This document shows positions 1 through 7,891 of a stretch of 16,217 nucleotides of DNA, piece by piece. The notes below the pieces were generated by a model. That model had not been told where the DNA came from. It did not search any database and worked only from the letters and a program-made list of their open reading frames with translations. The position numbers and the translations under genes are program-made. The stretch comes from Bacteroidota bacterium (GTDB lineage Bacteria > Bacteroidota > Bacteroidia > Chitinophagales > Chitinophagaceae). The stretch spans positions 1 to 16,217 of the forward strand of contig CANHUW010000015.1 of assembly GCA_947463975.1 (NCBI GenBank). Reading direction: 5' to 3'. Position 1 is the stretch's first letter. Each line of letters starts with the position of its first letter.

Positions 1-825
1 ATTAAAGAAACCATCACAAAACAAAAAGAAGCTTTAGAATATGTAAAAGCTCAAAAAGATGCAGGTAAAACCAACGAATTAGCTGTTTTGCAATTTAGTG
101 GTCAGTTACAAAATTTGTTGATGCTTGAATTAGAAATTCAACAACAAGTATTAAGAACTGAAAATGGTTTGAATATTTTAATAGGTAGATTCCCTCAAGA
201 TATTCAAAGAAATAAAGAAAGTTTATACGAATCAAATGCAATTTTATATAAAGGCTTGCCATCTGATATACTAAGCAATAGACCGGACATCAAAGCAGCT
301 GAATTGATTTTAAATGCTGCAAAATTTGATGTAAAAGCAGCCAAGGCAGCCTTTCTGCCTAATTTTAATATTGTATCAGGAATAGGATTCCAAGCATTTA
401 ATAGTAGTTATCTTTTTAGAACCCCTGAATCGATGGCATTTAGCTTATTAGGCGGTTTAGTAGCCCCACTGGTAAATAAGTCTGCTATTAAAGCAAATTT
501 CAATGCAGCCAATGCAAATGAGGTAGAAGCATTGTCTTATTATCAACAAAAAATCATCAACGGTTATGTTGAGGTAGTAAATGAATTTGCAGAATTCAAT
601 AATTTATCTGCTATTGATATCATTGCAAAAAAGAAAAATGAAGACAATAATCTTGCTGTAGACAATGCGCTTGCACTATTTAAATCTGCAAGAGTTCCCT
701 ATTTGGATGTAATTATAGCACAGCAAAATGCACTGCAATCCAATATTGAACTAATTAATATAGCAAAGCGTAAAAAGATTACCTCACTAAATCTATATAA
801 GAGCATTGGTGGAGGATGGCAATAG
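1..825 (+). CDS. Outer-membrane efflux protein, OprM/NodT (TolC) family, 5' end cut off by the window
   Basis: This is the C-terminal 274 residues of a TolC-like outer-membrane channel; the frame is open from base 1, so the true start lies upstream. Such proteins form the trimeric exit duct of tripartite RND or MFP efflux pumps. The family signature GLPSDILSNRPDI (about residues 85-97 of the fragment) precedes an A/E-rich helix, and the chain ends in LYKSIGGGWQ, the usual NodT-family C-terminus. Long amphipathic, Q/A/N-rich helices fit the coiled-coil tunnel. The pump's inner-membrane and adaptor genes presumably lie upstream, outside the window (inference). Its stop codon is one base from the stop of the convergent ribH. 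Family assignment is firm; the pump substrate cannot be told. Confidence 0.93.
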   Translation: MKETITKQKEALEYVKAQKDAGKTNELAVLQFSGQLQNLLMLELEIQQQVLRTENGLNILIGRFPQDIQRNKESLYESNAILYKGLPSDILSNRPDIKAAELILNAAKFDVKAAKAAFLPNFNIVSGIGFQAFNSSYLFRTPESMAFSLLGGLVAPLVNKSAIKANFNAANANEVEALSYYQQKIINGYVEVVNEFAEFNNLSAIDIIAKKKNEDNNLAVDNALALFKSARVPYLDVIIAQQNALQSNIELINIAKRKKITSLNLYKSIGGGWQ

Positions 826-826
826 G

Positions 827-1240
827 CTATATCTTTTCAAAAGCATTGATCATAAATAAAGCAGTTTCAGCGAATTCCTTGCCTTTATTCATTCTATCAA
901 TCGCTGCTCTTTCATATGCCAGCTCCTCGTTTTGGGTAGTCAAAATACCAAACACAACGGGTGTAGTATAATTTGCAGATAATTGGCTGATGCCATTTGT
1001 AACATATTGACATACGTAATCATAATGATCTGTATCGCCTTGAATAATTGCTCCAATAACAATTATAGATGCATACTTTTTGGTTTGAATTAACTTATTC
1101 GCATAAACAACTGTTTCTACTGCACCGGGGCATTCAAAAGCTTCAAAGGGATATTTTTGTTCTTGTAAATAATCAATACAAGATGCTTCTAATAAGTCTG
1201 TAATATGGCTATTAAATGTTGCTTTAATTATGGCGATCAT
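827..1240 (-). CDS. ribH: 6,7-dimethyl-8-ribityllumazine synthase
   Basis: Condenses 5-amino-6-ribitylamino-uracil with 3,4-dihydroxy-2-butanone 4-phosphate to give lumazine, the penultimate riboflavin step. The family motifs are present in order: FN at residues 9-10, PGAVE at 38-42, GAIIQGDTDHYDYV at 63-76 containing the catalytic His72, FGILTT at 97-102, and Arg111 in the YERAA stretch, matching the phosphate-binding arginine. Position 67 is Gln where many homologues carry Arg. At 137 residues it is shorter than the usual 150-160: it begins directly at the first core strand and lacks the N-terminal extension. There is one base between the ribBA stop and this ATG, so it is the last gene of the ribE-ribBA-ribH operon and probably translationally coupled. 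Function is confident. Confidence 0.95.
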   Translation of the reverse strand: MIAIIKATFNSHITDLLEASCIDYLQEQKYPFEAFECPGAVETVVYANKLIQTKKYASIIVIGAIIQGDTDHYDYVCQYVTNGISQLSANYTTPVVFGILTTQNEELAYERAAIDRMNKGKEFAETALFMINAFEKI

Positions 1241-1241
1241 C

Positions 1242-2441
1242 TTAATTTAATTTGATAGAGTGTTGAGCAAACTGTATTTTATCTGATAAATATTTGAAAT
1301 TGTGGTCGTTTGATTTTGAAGTTAATTGAATTACTTCAAAATTAAAGCCCGCCTTTTTAAGAATCTCTATTTTTTCAGGATTATTAGAAATAAGCTTAAA
1401 TTGATCCACATGTAAGGCTTGTAAAATCCATATAGCATCTATATAATTTCTTTTATCTTTTGGTAATCCTAGTGCCTCATTGGCTTCATAAGTATTCATG
1501 CCATTTTCTTGCAATGTATAAGCAGCAATTTTATTACCAATGCCAATACCCCTTCCCTCTTGACCTTTTAAATAGATCAGGTATCCATTCCCATTCTCTG
1601 CTATCATAGATAGAGAATTGTGTAATTGCTCTTGACAATCACATCTTAGGCTTCCAAAAATATCACCTGTCATGCACTCACTATGAATTCTTACAATAGG
1701 CTTATTTTGAGTTGTATAGGTTGATATAACCACCTGCTCTATTCCAGTTAAATAATTTTCAAAAACCTGAATATCAAATTCACCAAATTGAGTTGGTAAT
1801 TTTGCTTTAGAGACAAACAATAAATGATTTTCTTTAGTATTTCTGTACTCCACAATTTGCTGAATGGTGATTATTGGAAGCTCATGTTTTTTTGAGAATT
1901 CCAATAAGCCCTCTCTTCTCATCATATTACCATCAGAATCCATCACCTCACAAATTATAGCAGCTGGTTCAAGTGCCGTTAATTTACACAAATCAACGGC
2001 TGCTTCTGTATGACCCTGTCTTACTAAAACCCCTTGTTTTTTTGCCACTACGGGAAATAAATGACCCGGCTTAATGAAATCATTTGAATGGCTATTGTGA
2101 TCTGCCACCAAAGAAGCTGTTATTGCTCTTTCTTTCGCAGATATACCAGTAGTAATGCCAAACTGAGGCATAGCATCTATAGAGTCGTAAAACGCCGTAT
2201 GGAAAGGATCTAAATGATTGGAGCTTACAGGTTTAAGATCTAATCTTTTTGCAATACTTGGATCTATTGCAATACAAACCAACCCTTTTGCCTCTTTAGC
2301 GCATAAATTCAACTTTTCTTGTGTTGCCATACTTGCTGCAAAAATGATATCTCCTTCATTTTCTCTAGATTCATCATCTACTACCAAAATTGGATTTCCC
2401 AATTTAAAAGCTTCCAGTGCTTCTTCGATTTTATTAAACAT
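1242..2441 (-). CDS. ribBA: Bifunctional 3,4-dihydroxy-2-butanone 4-phosphate synthase / GTP cyclohydrolase II
   Basis: Supplies both entry substrates of riboflavin synthesis. Residues 1 to about 200 are the DHBP synthase domain: DDESRENEGD at 22-31 with the metal and substrate acidic residues, and RQGHTEAAVDL at 141-151 with the conserved His144. Residues about 205-399 are GTP cyclohydrolase II: the zinc motif SECMTGDIFGSLRCDC at 254-269 (Cys256, Cys267, Cys269), GQEGRGIG at 293-300, and LGLPKDKRNY at 324-333 with the catalytic Asp and Arg at 329 and 331. The Asp that commonly follows that Arg is Asn332. All key residues are intact, so both halves look active. The 399-residue length is typical of fused RibBA. 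The start ATG overlaps the end of ribE by 8 bp, indicating coupled translation. Confidence 0.97.
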   Translation of the reverse strand: MFNKIEEALEAFKLGNPILVVDDESRENEGDIIFAASMATQEKLNLCAKEAKGLVCIAIDPSIAKRLDLKPVSSNHLDPFHTAFYDSIDAMPQFGITTGISAKERAITASLVADHNSHSNDFIKPGHLFPVVAKKQGVLVRQGHTEAAVDLCKLTALEPAAIICEVMDSDGNMMRREGLLEFSKKHELPIITIQQIVEYRNTKENHLLFVSKAKLPTQFGEFDIQVFENYLTGIEQVVISTYTTQNKPIVRIHSECMTGDIFGSLRCDCQEQLHNSLSMIAENGNGYLIYLKGQEGRGIGIGNKIAAYTLQENGMNTYEANEALGLPKDKRNYIDAIWILQALHVDQFKLISNNPEKIEILKKAGFNFEVIQLTSKSNDHNFKYLSDKIQFAQHSIKLN

Positions 2442-3033
2442 TTTGGGCTCTTTTATTGAGTAATTGCTCTGTATACTTTGCTAAAATATCAAACTCGATA
2501 TTCACCAAATCTCCTTCCTTCAATAGAGACATATTAGTCTTTTCAATAGTTACAGGGATAATACATAATTCAATAGTATTATTAACCACTTTATTTATCG
2601 TCAAGCTAATACCATTGATGGATATAGATCCTTTATAAACAACATATTTTTCAAATTCTGTAGGCACTTCTATATTAAAAAACCAAGCTTTTTCACCAGC
2701 GATAATTTTGGCAACTTTGGCTTTTGCATCCACATGTCCCAATACATAATGCCCACCTAAATACCCATTAGGTTGCATAGGCAATTCAATATTTATTTTT
2801 TTACCTGCAGTATAAAATTGAATAATTGTTTTATCAATACTTTCTGTTGAAACGTAAAAAGATAATAGGTCTCCATTTATGCTGATTACAGATAAACATG
2901 CTCCATCAATTGCTACACTATCACCTATTTGTACTTTTTGAGCAATAGAAGGTGCATCAATAATGAGCTCCCATCCATTGGAATCTGGGATGATTTGTTC
3001 AATCAATGCATCTGAAACAATTCCTGTAAACAT
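2434..3033 (-). CDS. ribE: Riboflavin synthase, alpha subunit type
   Basis: Catalyses dismutation of two lumazine molecules into riboflavin and the ribitylamino-pyrimidine recycled by RibH. The two-fold lumazine-binding repeat is visible. It begins with the invariant MFTGIV; repeat 1 holds GDSVAIDGACLSV at 37-49, with Cys46 at the position of the active-site cysteine, and LGGHYVLGHVD at 92-102; repeat 2 holds GSISINGISLTIN at 135-147 and ends with EFDILAKYTEQL. The 199-residue length is normal. It is the first gene of the operon, with an ATG 42 bp from the divergent ribD start and an apparent TAnnTTTG promoter in the gap. Its stop lies inside the start of ribBA. It is also called ribC in some nomenclatures. 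Confidence 0.96.
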   Translation of the reverse strand: MFTGIVSDALIEQIIPDSNGWELIIDAPSIAQKVQIGDSVAIDGACLSVISINGDLLSFYVSTESIDKTIIQFYTAGKKINIELPMQPNGYLGGHYVLGHVDAKAKVAKIIAGEKAWFFNIEVPTEFEKYVVYKGSISINGISLTINKVVNNTIELCIIPVTIEKTNMSLLKEGDLVNIEFDILAKYTEQLLNKRAQNV

Positions 3034-3048
3034 CTGGTAAAATCTGTT

Positions 3049-3056
3049 TATTTTTG
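3049..3056 (+). promoter_or_regulatory. Probable -7 element of ribD promoter (TATTTTTG)
   Basis: An exact match to the Bacteroidota -7 consensus TAnnTTTG. It would start transcription near 3062 and leave a leader of roughly 14 bases before the ribD ATG. No clear -33 TTG is seen at the expected distance; CTG at 3024-3026 (22 bases away) is the closest. It lies 5 bp from an oppositely oriented -7 element. Confidence 0.5.
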
Positions 3057-3061
3057 AAATG

Positions 3062-3069
3062 CAAAGATA
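3062..3069 (-). promoter_or_regulatory. Probable -7 element of ribE-ribBA-ribH promoter (TATCTTTG on the minus strand)
   Basis: Reading the minus strand, this octamer is an exact TAnnTTTG match placed about 28 bases before the ribE ATG. Transcription would begin near 3056, inside the opposing ribD -7 element, giving a leader of about 20 bases. No good -33 TTG is visible at normal spacing; the nearest T-run ending in TTG is about 27 bases away, inside ribD. Confidence 0.5.
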
Positions 3070-3075
3070 ATCTTA

Positions 3076-4173
3076 ATGACTGCATTAGCTTATTTACAAA
3101 AAGCTTTTTTATTGTCGAAAAAAGCAAATTCAAAGGACATTAGACCCAACCCGTTTGTTGGGGCTATTATTGTTGATGAAATGGGAGAAATTATAGGGGA
3201 AGGTTACCACAAAAAGCTAGGCGAACCCCATGCTGAGGTTTTTGCTATTCAACAAGCGCTTGAAAACCATAAAGATTTATCTACATGTACGCTTTATGTC
3301 ACCCTTGAACCCTGCTCACACTTTGGGAAAACCCCTCCATGTTCAGATTTAATCATACTACATAAATTAAAAAAAGTGGTGATTGGTGCTTTGGATCCCA
3401 ATCCAAAAGTATCAGGAGCAAAAATACTTGCTGAAGCAGGTATAGAAGTGGAGGTAGTTCACATGCCTGAGTTACAAAAATTAAATCAGGTATTTAATAT
3501 CAACCAAAAATTTAAAAGACCCAGATATATTTTAAAAACAGCCACAACTATAAATGGATCTATTGCAGATAGAAATGGAAATAGTAAATGGATTTCCAAT
3601 GAAAAAAGTAGGCAATATGTGCATGCTACATTAAGGAATCAAGTAGATGCTATTTTAACATCAGCTAAAACTGTGCTTCAAGACAATGCGAAATTGAATA
3701 TTAGAATGGAAGGAGCTCAAGAAAAAGAGCAGAATGTAATTATCCTAGATAAAAACTTATCTATTCTAAATAATAAAAAGCTTGAACTGCTTTATAAGCG
3801 AAGTAATACCAAGATTTATTTAGTTACCCATTTAGATTACCAAGGCCCTTTGGAAGAATTTATAGAAGTAATTCAGGTTCCACTAATTGATGATCAACTA
3901 AGCCTAGATGAGCTAAATAAACAGCTTCTTCAAAAAAATATCTGTGAAGTGTTAATTGAAGGTGGAGGTAAACTAAATGCCTCTTTTATATCTAAAAATC
4001 TAGTCGATGAAATGAATATATTTATTGCACCAAAACTACTGACAGACCCTTCCTCTATCAATGCATTTAGTTCAGGTATATTTCAAGAAATTGGTGAGAA
4101 GCAGCATTTTCAATTGCTTGAATTAATTCAATTTGATTCGGATGTTTTATTGAGGTATGATGTTTTACATTAG
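3076..4173 (+). CDS. ribD: Bifunctional diaminohydroxyphosphoribosylaminopyrimidine deaminase / 5-amino-6-(5-phosphoribosylamino)uracil reductase
   Basis: Performs the second and third steps of riboflavin synthesis, deamination then NADPH-dependent reduction of the ribosyl side chain. The N-terminal cytidine-deaminase-like domain (about 1-145) carries the zinc ligands and catalytic acid in PHAEVFAI (His52, Glu54) and PCSHFGKTPPCSD (Cys80, Cys89), followed by DPNPKVSGAK. The C-terminal reductase domain (about 148-365) starts at RPRYILKTATTINGSIAD, continues with SKWISNEKSR and DAILTSAKTVLQDN, and holds EGGGKLNASFI at 295-305. The 365-residue length matches fused RibD. It diverges from the ribE operon across 42 bp, so the whole set can be driven from one intergenic region. 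Both active sites look intact. Confidence 0.96.
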   Translation: MTALAYLQKAFLLSKKANSKDIRPNPFVGAIIVDEMGEIIGEGYHKKLGEPHAEVFAIQQALENHKDLSTCTLYVTLEPCSHFGKTPPCSDLIILHKLKKVVIGALDPNPKVSGAKILAEAGIEVEVVHMPELQKLNQVFNINQKFKRPRYILKTATTINGSIADRNGNSKWISNEKSRQYVHATLRNQVDAILTSAKTVLQDNAKLNIRMEGAQEKEQNVIILDKNLSILNNKKLELLYKRSNTKIYLVTHLDYQGPLEEFIEVIQVPLIDDQLSLDELNKQLLQKNICEVLIEGGGKLNASFISKNLVDEMNIFIAPKLLTDPSSINAFSSGIFQEIGEKQHFQLLELIQFDSDVLLRYDVLH

Positions 4174-4289
4174 ATTTGGAATAAAATGTAATAGAAGAAT
4201 TATTTAGACCCAACCAATTTATATAAATCCGCAACAATTTTTCTCAAGTAGAATTAGCAATTTGGAAAGCCTTACATTAAACCGAAGGA
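4174..4289 (+). other. Intergenic gap between convergent ribD and the DUF3179 gene, no feature recognised
   Basis: 116 AT-rich bases between two converging genes. I looked for a hairpin followed by a T-run on either strand and found none; the best self-complementarity is a distant 6-base match (ATGTAA with TTACAT). No promoter-like octamer or small open frame of note. Confidence 0.5.
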
Positions 4290-5471
4290 CTATTTGCCAT
4301 ATCGACTACTTTTGGGGTGGAAAAACTCCCAAGAATGAAGAAACTCTTGATAGCTAGCAACTTTAGTTAAAACCTTGCCTTTCAATGTTCCTTCAATACA
4401 AATTCCATCGTAATTCCATAAAGAACCCGTATTGATATCCAAAATAGAATCGCTACTTTTTTTAAAGCTTAATACTTCATTGTTCAATTTTCTACTATAG
4501 GTATGGAATGAAGCTGAATCGTTTTCTAAAATAATAACTATTGGATTGTTTTGAATTGAATCCTGTATAATTTTTTGCATTACAAGTTGATTCCAATCAT
4601 AGGTTTTTGAATGAACGCCATCCTCAATTCCTAGAACCCATGATTTGCTGCTCCAAGAAGATTTATCTCTTTTTGTTAAATTTCCTTTAGATAATCCTTT
4701 ATCATAGGTATCCATTTGGTCAAATTTATCTTGAAAAACAGGATCTGGTTGTAATATTCTTGTATCGGGATGAACTCTAGCCCATGCGGACAAAACTGCT
4801 TGTTGTGATTTGATTTCTTCTAATTTATAGCCTTTTAATGGACCAGCGATACATTCGCCATTGGATTGTCTCCACCAGCTTTTTGTAGTTTGATCTTCAA
4901 ACATTGCATTAAAATGATCCATGCCCACTAATCTAAATGTTTCTTGCTTACCATTCACCATAGGACTAAATACCCTGCCAGTTCTACAAACAGTGCAATA
5001 GGTAACCATAATAGCTTTATTATTAATCGTATCAATTACTTGATGATGATAACCAATTAATTGAATAGGATAAGCAATAGCAATGCTATCCATCACTACT
5101 CCTATCACTAATTTATTTGTACGAATTTTATTATTTGATAGAGAGGCTGTTACAACTTTGGTTGGCTGATAAAACATTTTATCGGCTTCCATTTGGAAAG
5201 TAAAGACATAAAAAATAACTACATAAATAGTTGCTAAAAAAAGAAGGATAACTTTTTCTTTTTTTACAATGTTCTTCCAAATGGATGCAGAAATAATGAT
5301 TAAAAACAAATATCCAACTAATCTAATGATCCATTTATTGGTTCCCAGAAAATAGGCAATATCTATAGAATTAAATTGTTGGCTACCTGGTAAAGGCATA
5401 ATTAAATATACTCTTGCAAATTCAAAAAAAATCAGCAAAAGTAGACCAAGAATTACAGTTATTTTTTTCAT
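4290..5471 (-). CDS. Membrane-anchored DUF3179 domain protein with CxxC motif and internal duplication
   Basis: The 393-residue product has three predicted N-terminal membrane segments (about 5-25, 48-67, 73-92), then a DUF3179 domain. The hallmark is YCTVCRTG at 158-165 (Cys159, Cys162), followed by WWRQSNGECIAGPLKG at 199-214. Biochemical function of DUF3179 is unknown; some relatives are annotated as selenoproteins at this motif, which would fit a redox role (recalled knowledge, not shown here). The tail repeats the motif as LWNYDGICIEGTLKG (about 350-365), revealing a duplication. I chose the ATG at 5469-5471 rather than the in-frame TTG at 5493-5495, because it starts directly with a KK-hydrophobic segment. 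It lies 65 bp downstream of the receptor operon and may be co-transcribed. Confidence 0.82.
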   Translation of the reverse strand: MKKITVILGLLLLIFFEFARVYLIMPLPGSQQFNSIDIAYFLGTNKWIIRLVGYLFLIIISASIWKNIVKKEKVILLFLATIYVVIFYVFTFQMEADKMFYQPTKVVTASLSNNKIRTNKLVIGVVMDSIAIAYPIQLIGYHHQVIDTINNKAIMVTYCTVCRTGRVFSPMVNGKQETFRLVGMDHFNAMFEDQTTKSWWRQSNGECIAGPLKGYKLEEIKSQQAVLSAWARVHPDTRILQPDPVFQDKFDQMDTYDKGLSKGNLTKRDKSSWSSKSWVLGIEDGVHSKTYDWNQLVMQKIIQDSIQNNPIVIILENDSASFHTYSRKLNNEVLSFKKSSDSILDINTGSLWNYDGICIEGTLKGKVLTKVASYQEFLHSWEFFHPKSSRYGK

Positions 5472-5536
5472 TGTATAAATGTAGAGAAAATTCAAAAAGA
5501 AGAAAAATTATTAGTAGTCATTTTTAGACTGTATAG

Positions 5537-7885
5537 CTATTGAACCTTAAATGGTATGAGCTGATGAATAGGTATACCTTTTTCGGAAATTCCTTGAATG
5601 GAAATCACAAAATTACCTGAAACATCAGAAGTGAAAAATGACATATCTAGCTTTCCTTCTGCACTAACTACTAATTGTGGTTGCCAAGAAAGCAGTGTTC
5701 TAAAATCAGGCATTCTTGAAAGTTTCTGGAAATCTTGTTTGTAGGTAGGCGTGTAAAAGACACGTTGCTGTTCTAAGCCCTTGTAATCAAATGTTTTAAG
5801 ATGTTGATCAATGTCGGTATCAATATTGTTGCCATTGTAAGAAGTGAAATGAAGAATCCCATAAAATGTATTATTACCATAATAATAGGTTCTATCTACC
5901 ACTTCCAATTTTTTAATTTTTAACGGGTCGGTATTTAAGAGACTATTAAAATCTAATTGAGGAACACCATCCATTAAAACAAGGGGACTGGGTGTAAAAA
6001 AAGTGGTTGATTCAGCATCGTATGCATTGATAAAATACTGGTCATTCTTTTTTCTAAGCATGACTGGGGAAACATATTCTCTTAAAACTTCTTCAAGGGT
6101 ATTAAATCTAACATAATTATCAAGAAGATACTGATTATTAGGTTTGCCGTAAAAGGATAGAGTGTCTTGATTAAATGCTGCAAATTTTTCACTTTTTAGA
6201 CCAAATTTATTTTGAATCTCTAATTGAATTTGGGCTTTGTTGATACTATACATTGGGAATGCTTTATTATTGATTGCATTCATCTTTGTTGGCTTATTTG
6301 AAAAAGGATCCTGAATTGAAAAAGAAAGTAATTTACTCGAAGCATTTAGCAAGCCTTTTTGAAGAATTATTTGTCCATTGTTATAAAATTCTGGTAGAAT
6401 AAAATGAAACTGCCCTAATGAATCCACTGGAGCTGTTTTAAATTGGGGAGTTATTCCAGTAGTAGATAAAAAAATTGATGCCCTGTCTTCCAATTTTTGA
6501 CCAGTTGGCATGATTACTTTTCCTCTAATAAAATGTCCATTAGTTTCAGGTAGAAAATCAGCAGTCCAATTATATTTTCTCCAACCATGCGTCAGCATCA
6601 ATAGATCCATTTCACTATTTTTTTCTTTGCTGCTTTTATTGGGATTAAAGTAACTAAATGGTGATTCTATTGATTCAGTTAAATTAGACCCAAGTAAAAG
6701 ATAATCTTGTATGCTTAATGAATCAATGCCAACTATAGAATCGTATTTATACACTGCAGCAGAAGCATAAGCAGATATAGGATTCCCATTAGATTCTTTT
6801 AATGCTAGTTGAACCTGAACAACTGACCTATTTGAAATTTCCTTTTTTAATTGGTAGGATAGATTGGATGTAGTAGTTGGATATTTAAAAAATAATCTTT
6901 CAGCCATTGGCTTAAATTGATCATCCATCACTGTGAAAATATTAATTCCATCAGTTAATTGACCAATAGGTATGGTCATATGCTCATTGCTACCAATTTT
7001 TCTAGAAAGGTTCTTGTCAATAGTATTGTTTGATTGTACAATAAATACATAGTTGGCATTTCTATTGGAAACAACATTTAAAGTTAGTAAGCTATCTGAC
7101 TGTTTTAATTGTATTAATACACCACGATCAAAAAGTTTGGGCAAGTTAGATGTATATTGTTTCCCATGATGATCTGTAAAAACAGCAGTATAAGACTCTT
7201 TGGATGTAGGGGTGAATTCAAATTTACCCATACCATGATGTTGGGTTGAAAAGCGTGCAATTGTATCAGATTGACTATTTATTAAATACCCTTTTGTATC
7301 TATTCCGATTCCACAATGGTCTGTTGTTTTGAAAGCGACTGTATTTTGAACATTAGTTAGTAAATTTCCACTTTCCGGATAAAAATGAATAAGTATACTA
7401 TCTTTTGTAGTTGCAAGCATCTTTTCGGGCAACACTTCTGTATTTAAAATTTGTAAGGATTTTTGAAAAAAGAGTTGATCATTGAAATTTTTCATCCAAT
7501 GAGTATAGGCCCTTAATACATAATTACCTGATTTTAAATTGCTAGGCAAGTCGATAGAGCCTTCTCCTAATCCGTTTTTAACCGGTATCTTAAGTTGAAT
7601 GGTTGGTTCATTATCAGCATTAAAAAGCTCAACGTATACAATTGTACTTAAATCACTTAAGAAATGGTTGTTTGCATTCAAATTGTATATTTTGAACCAA
7701 GCAATTTCGCCAGCTAAATACGTATTTTTATCGGTGTGTAAATATACTTTTTCCGAAACGGGGGTTTCTTGAAATTGATTGGCCCCTTTCAGTAAAGTTT
7801 CTATACTCTTATCTTGTGCCAAGATAGGCTCTAAAGAAAAGAAATGTACTACAATGGATATGGCTATTAAAATTTCACGCTTCAT
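5537..7885 (-). CDS. Large exported protein with macroglobulin-like N-terminus and TonB-plug-like C-terminus
   Basis: 782 residues with a signal peptide (about 1-23, ending ILAQ). After cleavage comes EKVYLHTDKNTYLAGEIAWFK (from residue 45), the signature of an MG2-like domain seen in many exported Bacteroidota proteins; Ig-like strands follow to about 340. LLMLTHGWRKYNW at 428-440 is a second family motif, and a carboxypeptidase-regulatory-like fold follows at about 452-520. At 634-683 a plug-like segment appears (PLVLMDGVPQLDFNSLL, then LKIKKLEVV and YGILHF), resembling TonB-receptor plugs but with no beta-barrel after it. The tail has FFTSDVSGNFVISIQG. It probably sits in the periplasm or at the outer membrane beside the receptor (inference). 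It is the last of four genes, 6 bp after the DUF4249 gene. Mechanism unknown. Confidence 0.85.
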   Translation of the reverse strand: MKREILIAISIVVHFFSLEPILAQDKSIETLLKGANQFQETPVSEKVYLHTDKNTYLAGEIAWFKIYNLNANNHFLSDLSTIVYVELFNADNEPTIQLKIPVKNGLGEGSIDLPSNLKSGNYVLRAYTHWMKNFNDQLFFQKSLQILNTEVLPEKMLATTKDSILIHFYPESGNLLTNVQNTVAFKTTDHCGIGIDTKGYLINSQSDTIARFSTQHHGMGKFEFTPTSKESYTAVFTDHHGKQYTSNLPKLFDRGVLIQLKQSDSLLTLNVVSNRNANYVFIVQSNNTIDKNLSRKIGSNEHMTIPIGQLTDGINIFTVMDDQFKPMAERLFFKYPTTTSNLSYQLKKEISNRSVVQVQLALKESNGNPISAYASAAVYKYDSIVGIDSLSIQDYLLLGSNLTESIESPFSYFNPNKSSKEKNSEMDLLMLTHGWRKYNWTADFLPETNGHFIRGKVIMPTGQKLEDRASIFLSTTGITPQFKTAPVDSLGQFHFILPEFYNNGQIILQKGLLNASSKLLSFSIQDPFSNKPTKMNAINNKAFPMYSINKAQIQLEIQNKFGLKSEKFAAFNQDTLSFYGKPNNQYLLDNYVRFNTLEEVLREYVSPVMLRKKNDQYFINAYDAESTTFFTPSPLVLMDGVPQLDFNSLLNTDPLKIKKLEVVDRTYYYGNNTFYGILHFTSYNGNNIDTDIDQHLKTFDYKGLEQQRVFYTPTYKQDFQKLSRMPDFRTLLSWQPQLVVSAEGKLDMSFFTSDVSGNFVISIQGISEKGIPIHQLIPFKVQ

Positions 7886-7891
7886 ATAAAG

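Noticed and set aside
2218..2638. Open frames on the plus strand opposite ribBA and ribE
   Set aside because: They lie wholly antisense to strongly conserved genes, are short, and show no recognisable protein features.
3034..3075. FMN riboswitch upstream of the riboflavin genes
   Set aside because: The divergent gap is only 42 bp, far too short for the aptamer on either strand, and no conserved FMN-aptamer segments are visible.
4174..4289. Bidirectional terminator between ribD and the DUF3179 gene
   Set aside because: No stable stem-loop with a flanking T-run could be found; only a distant 6-base complementarity.
5472..5495. Longer DUF3179 protein from a TTG at 5495
   Set aside because: The ATG at 5471 starts directly with a lysine-rich head and membrane helix, which is a better fit.
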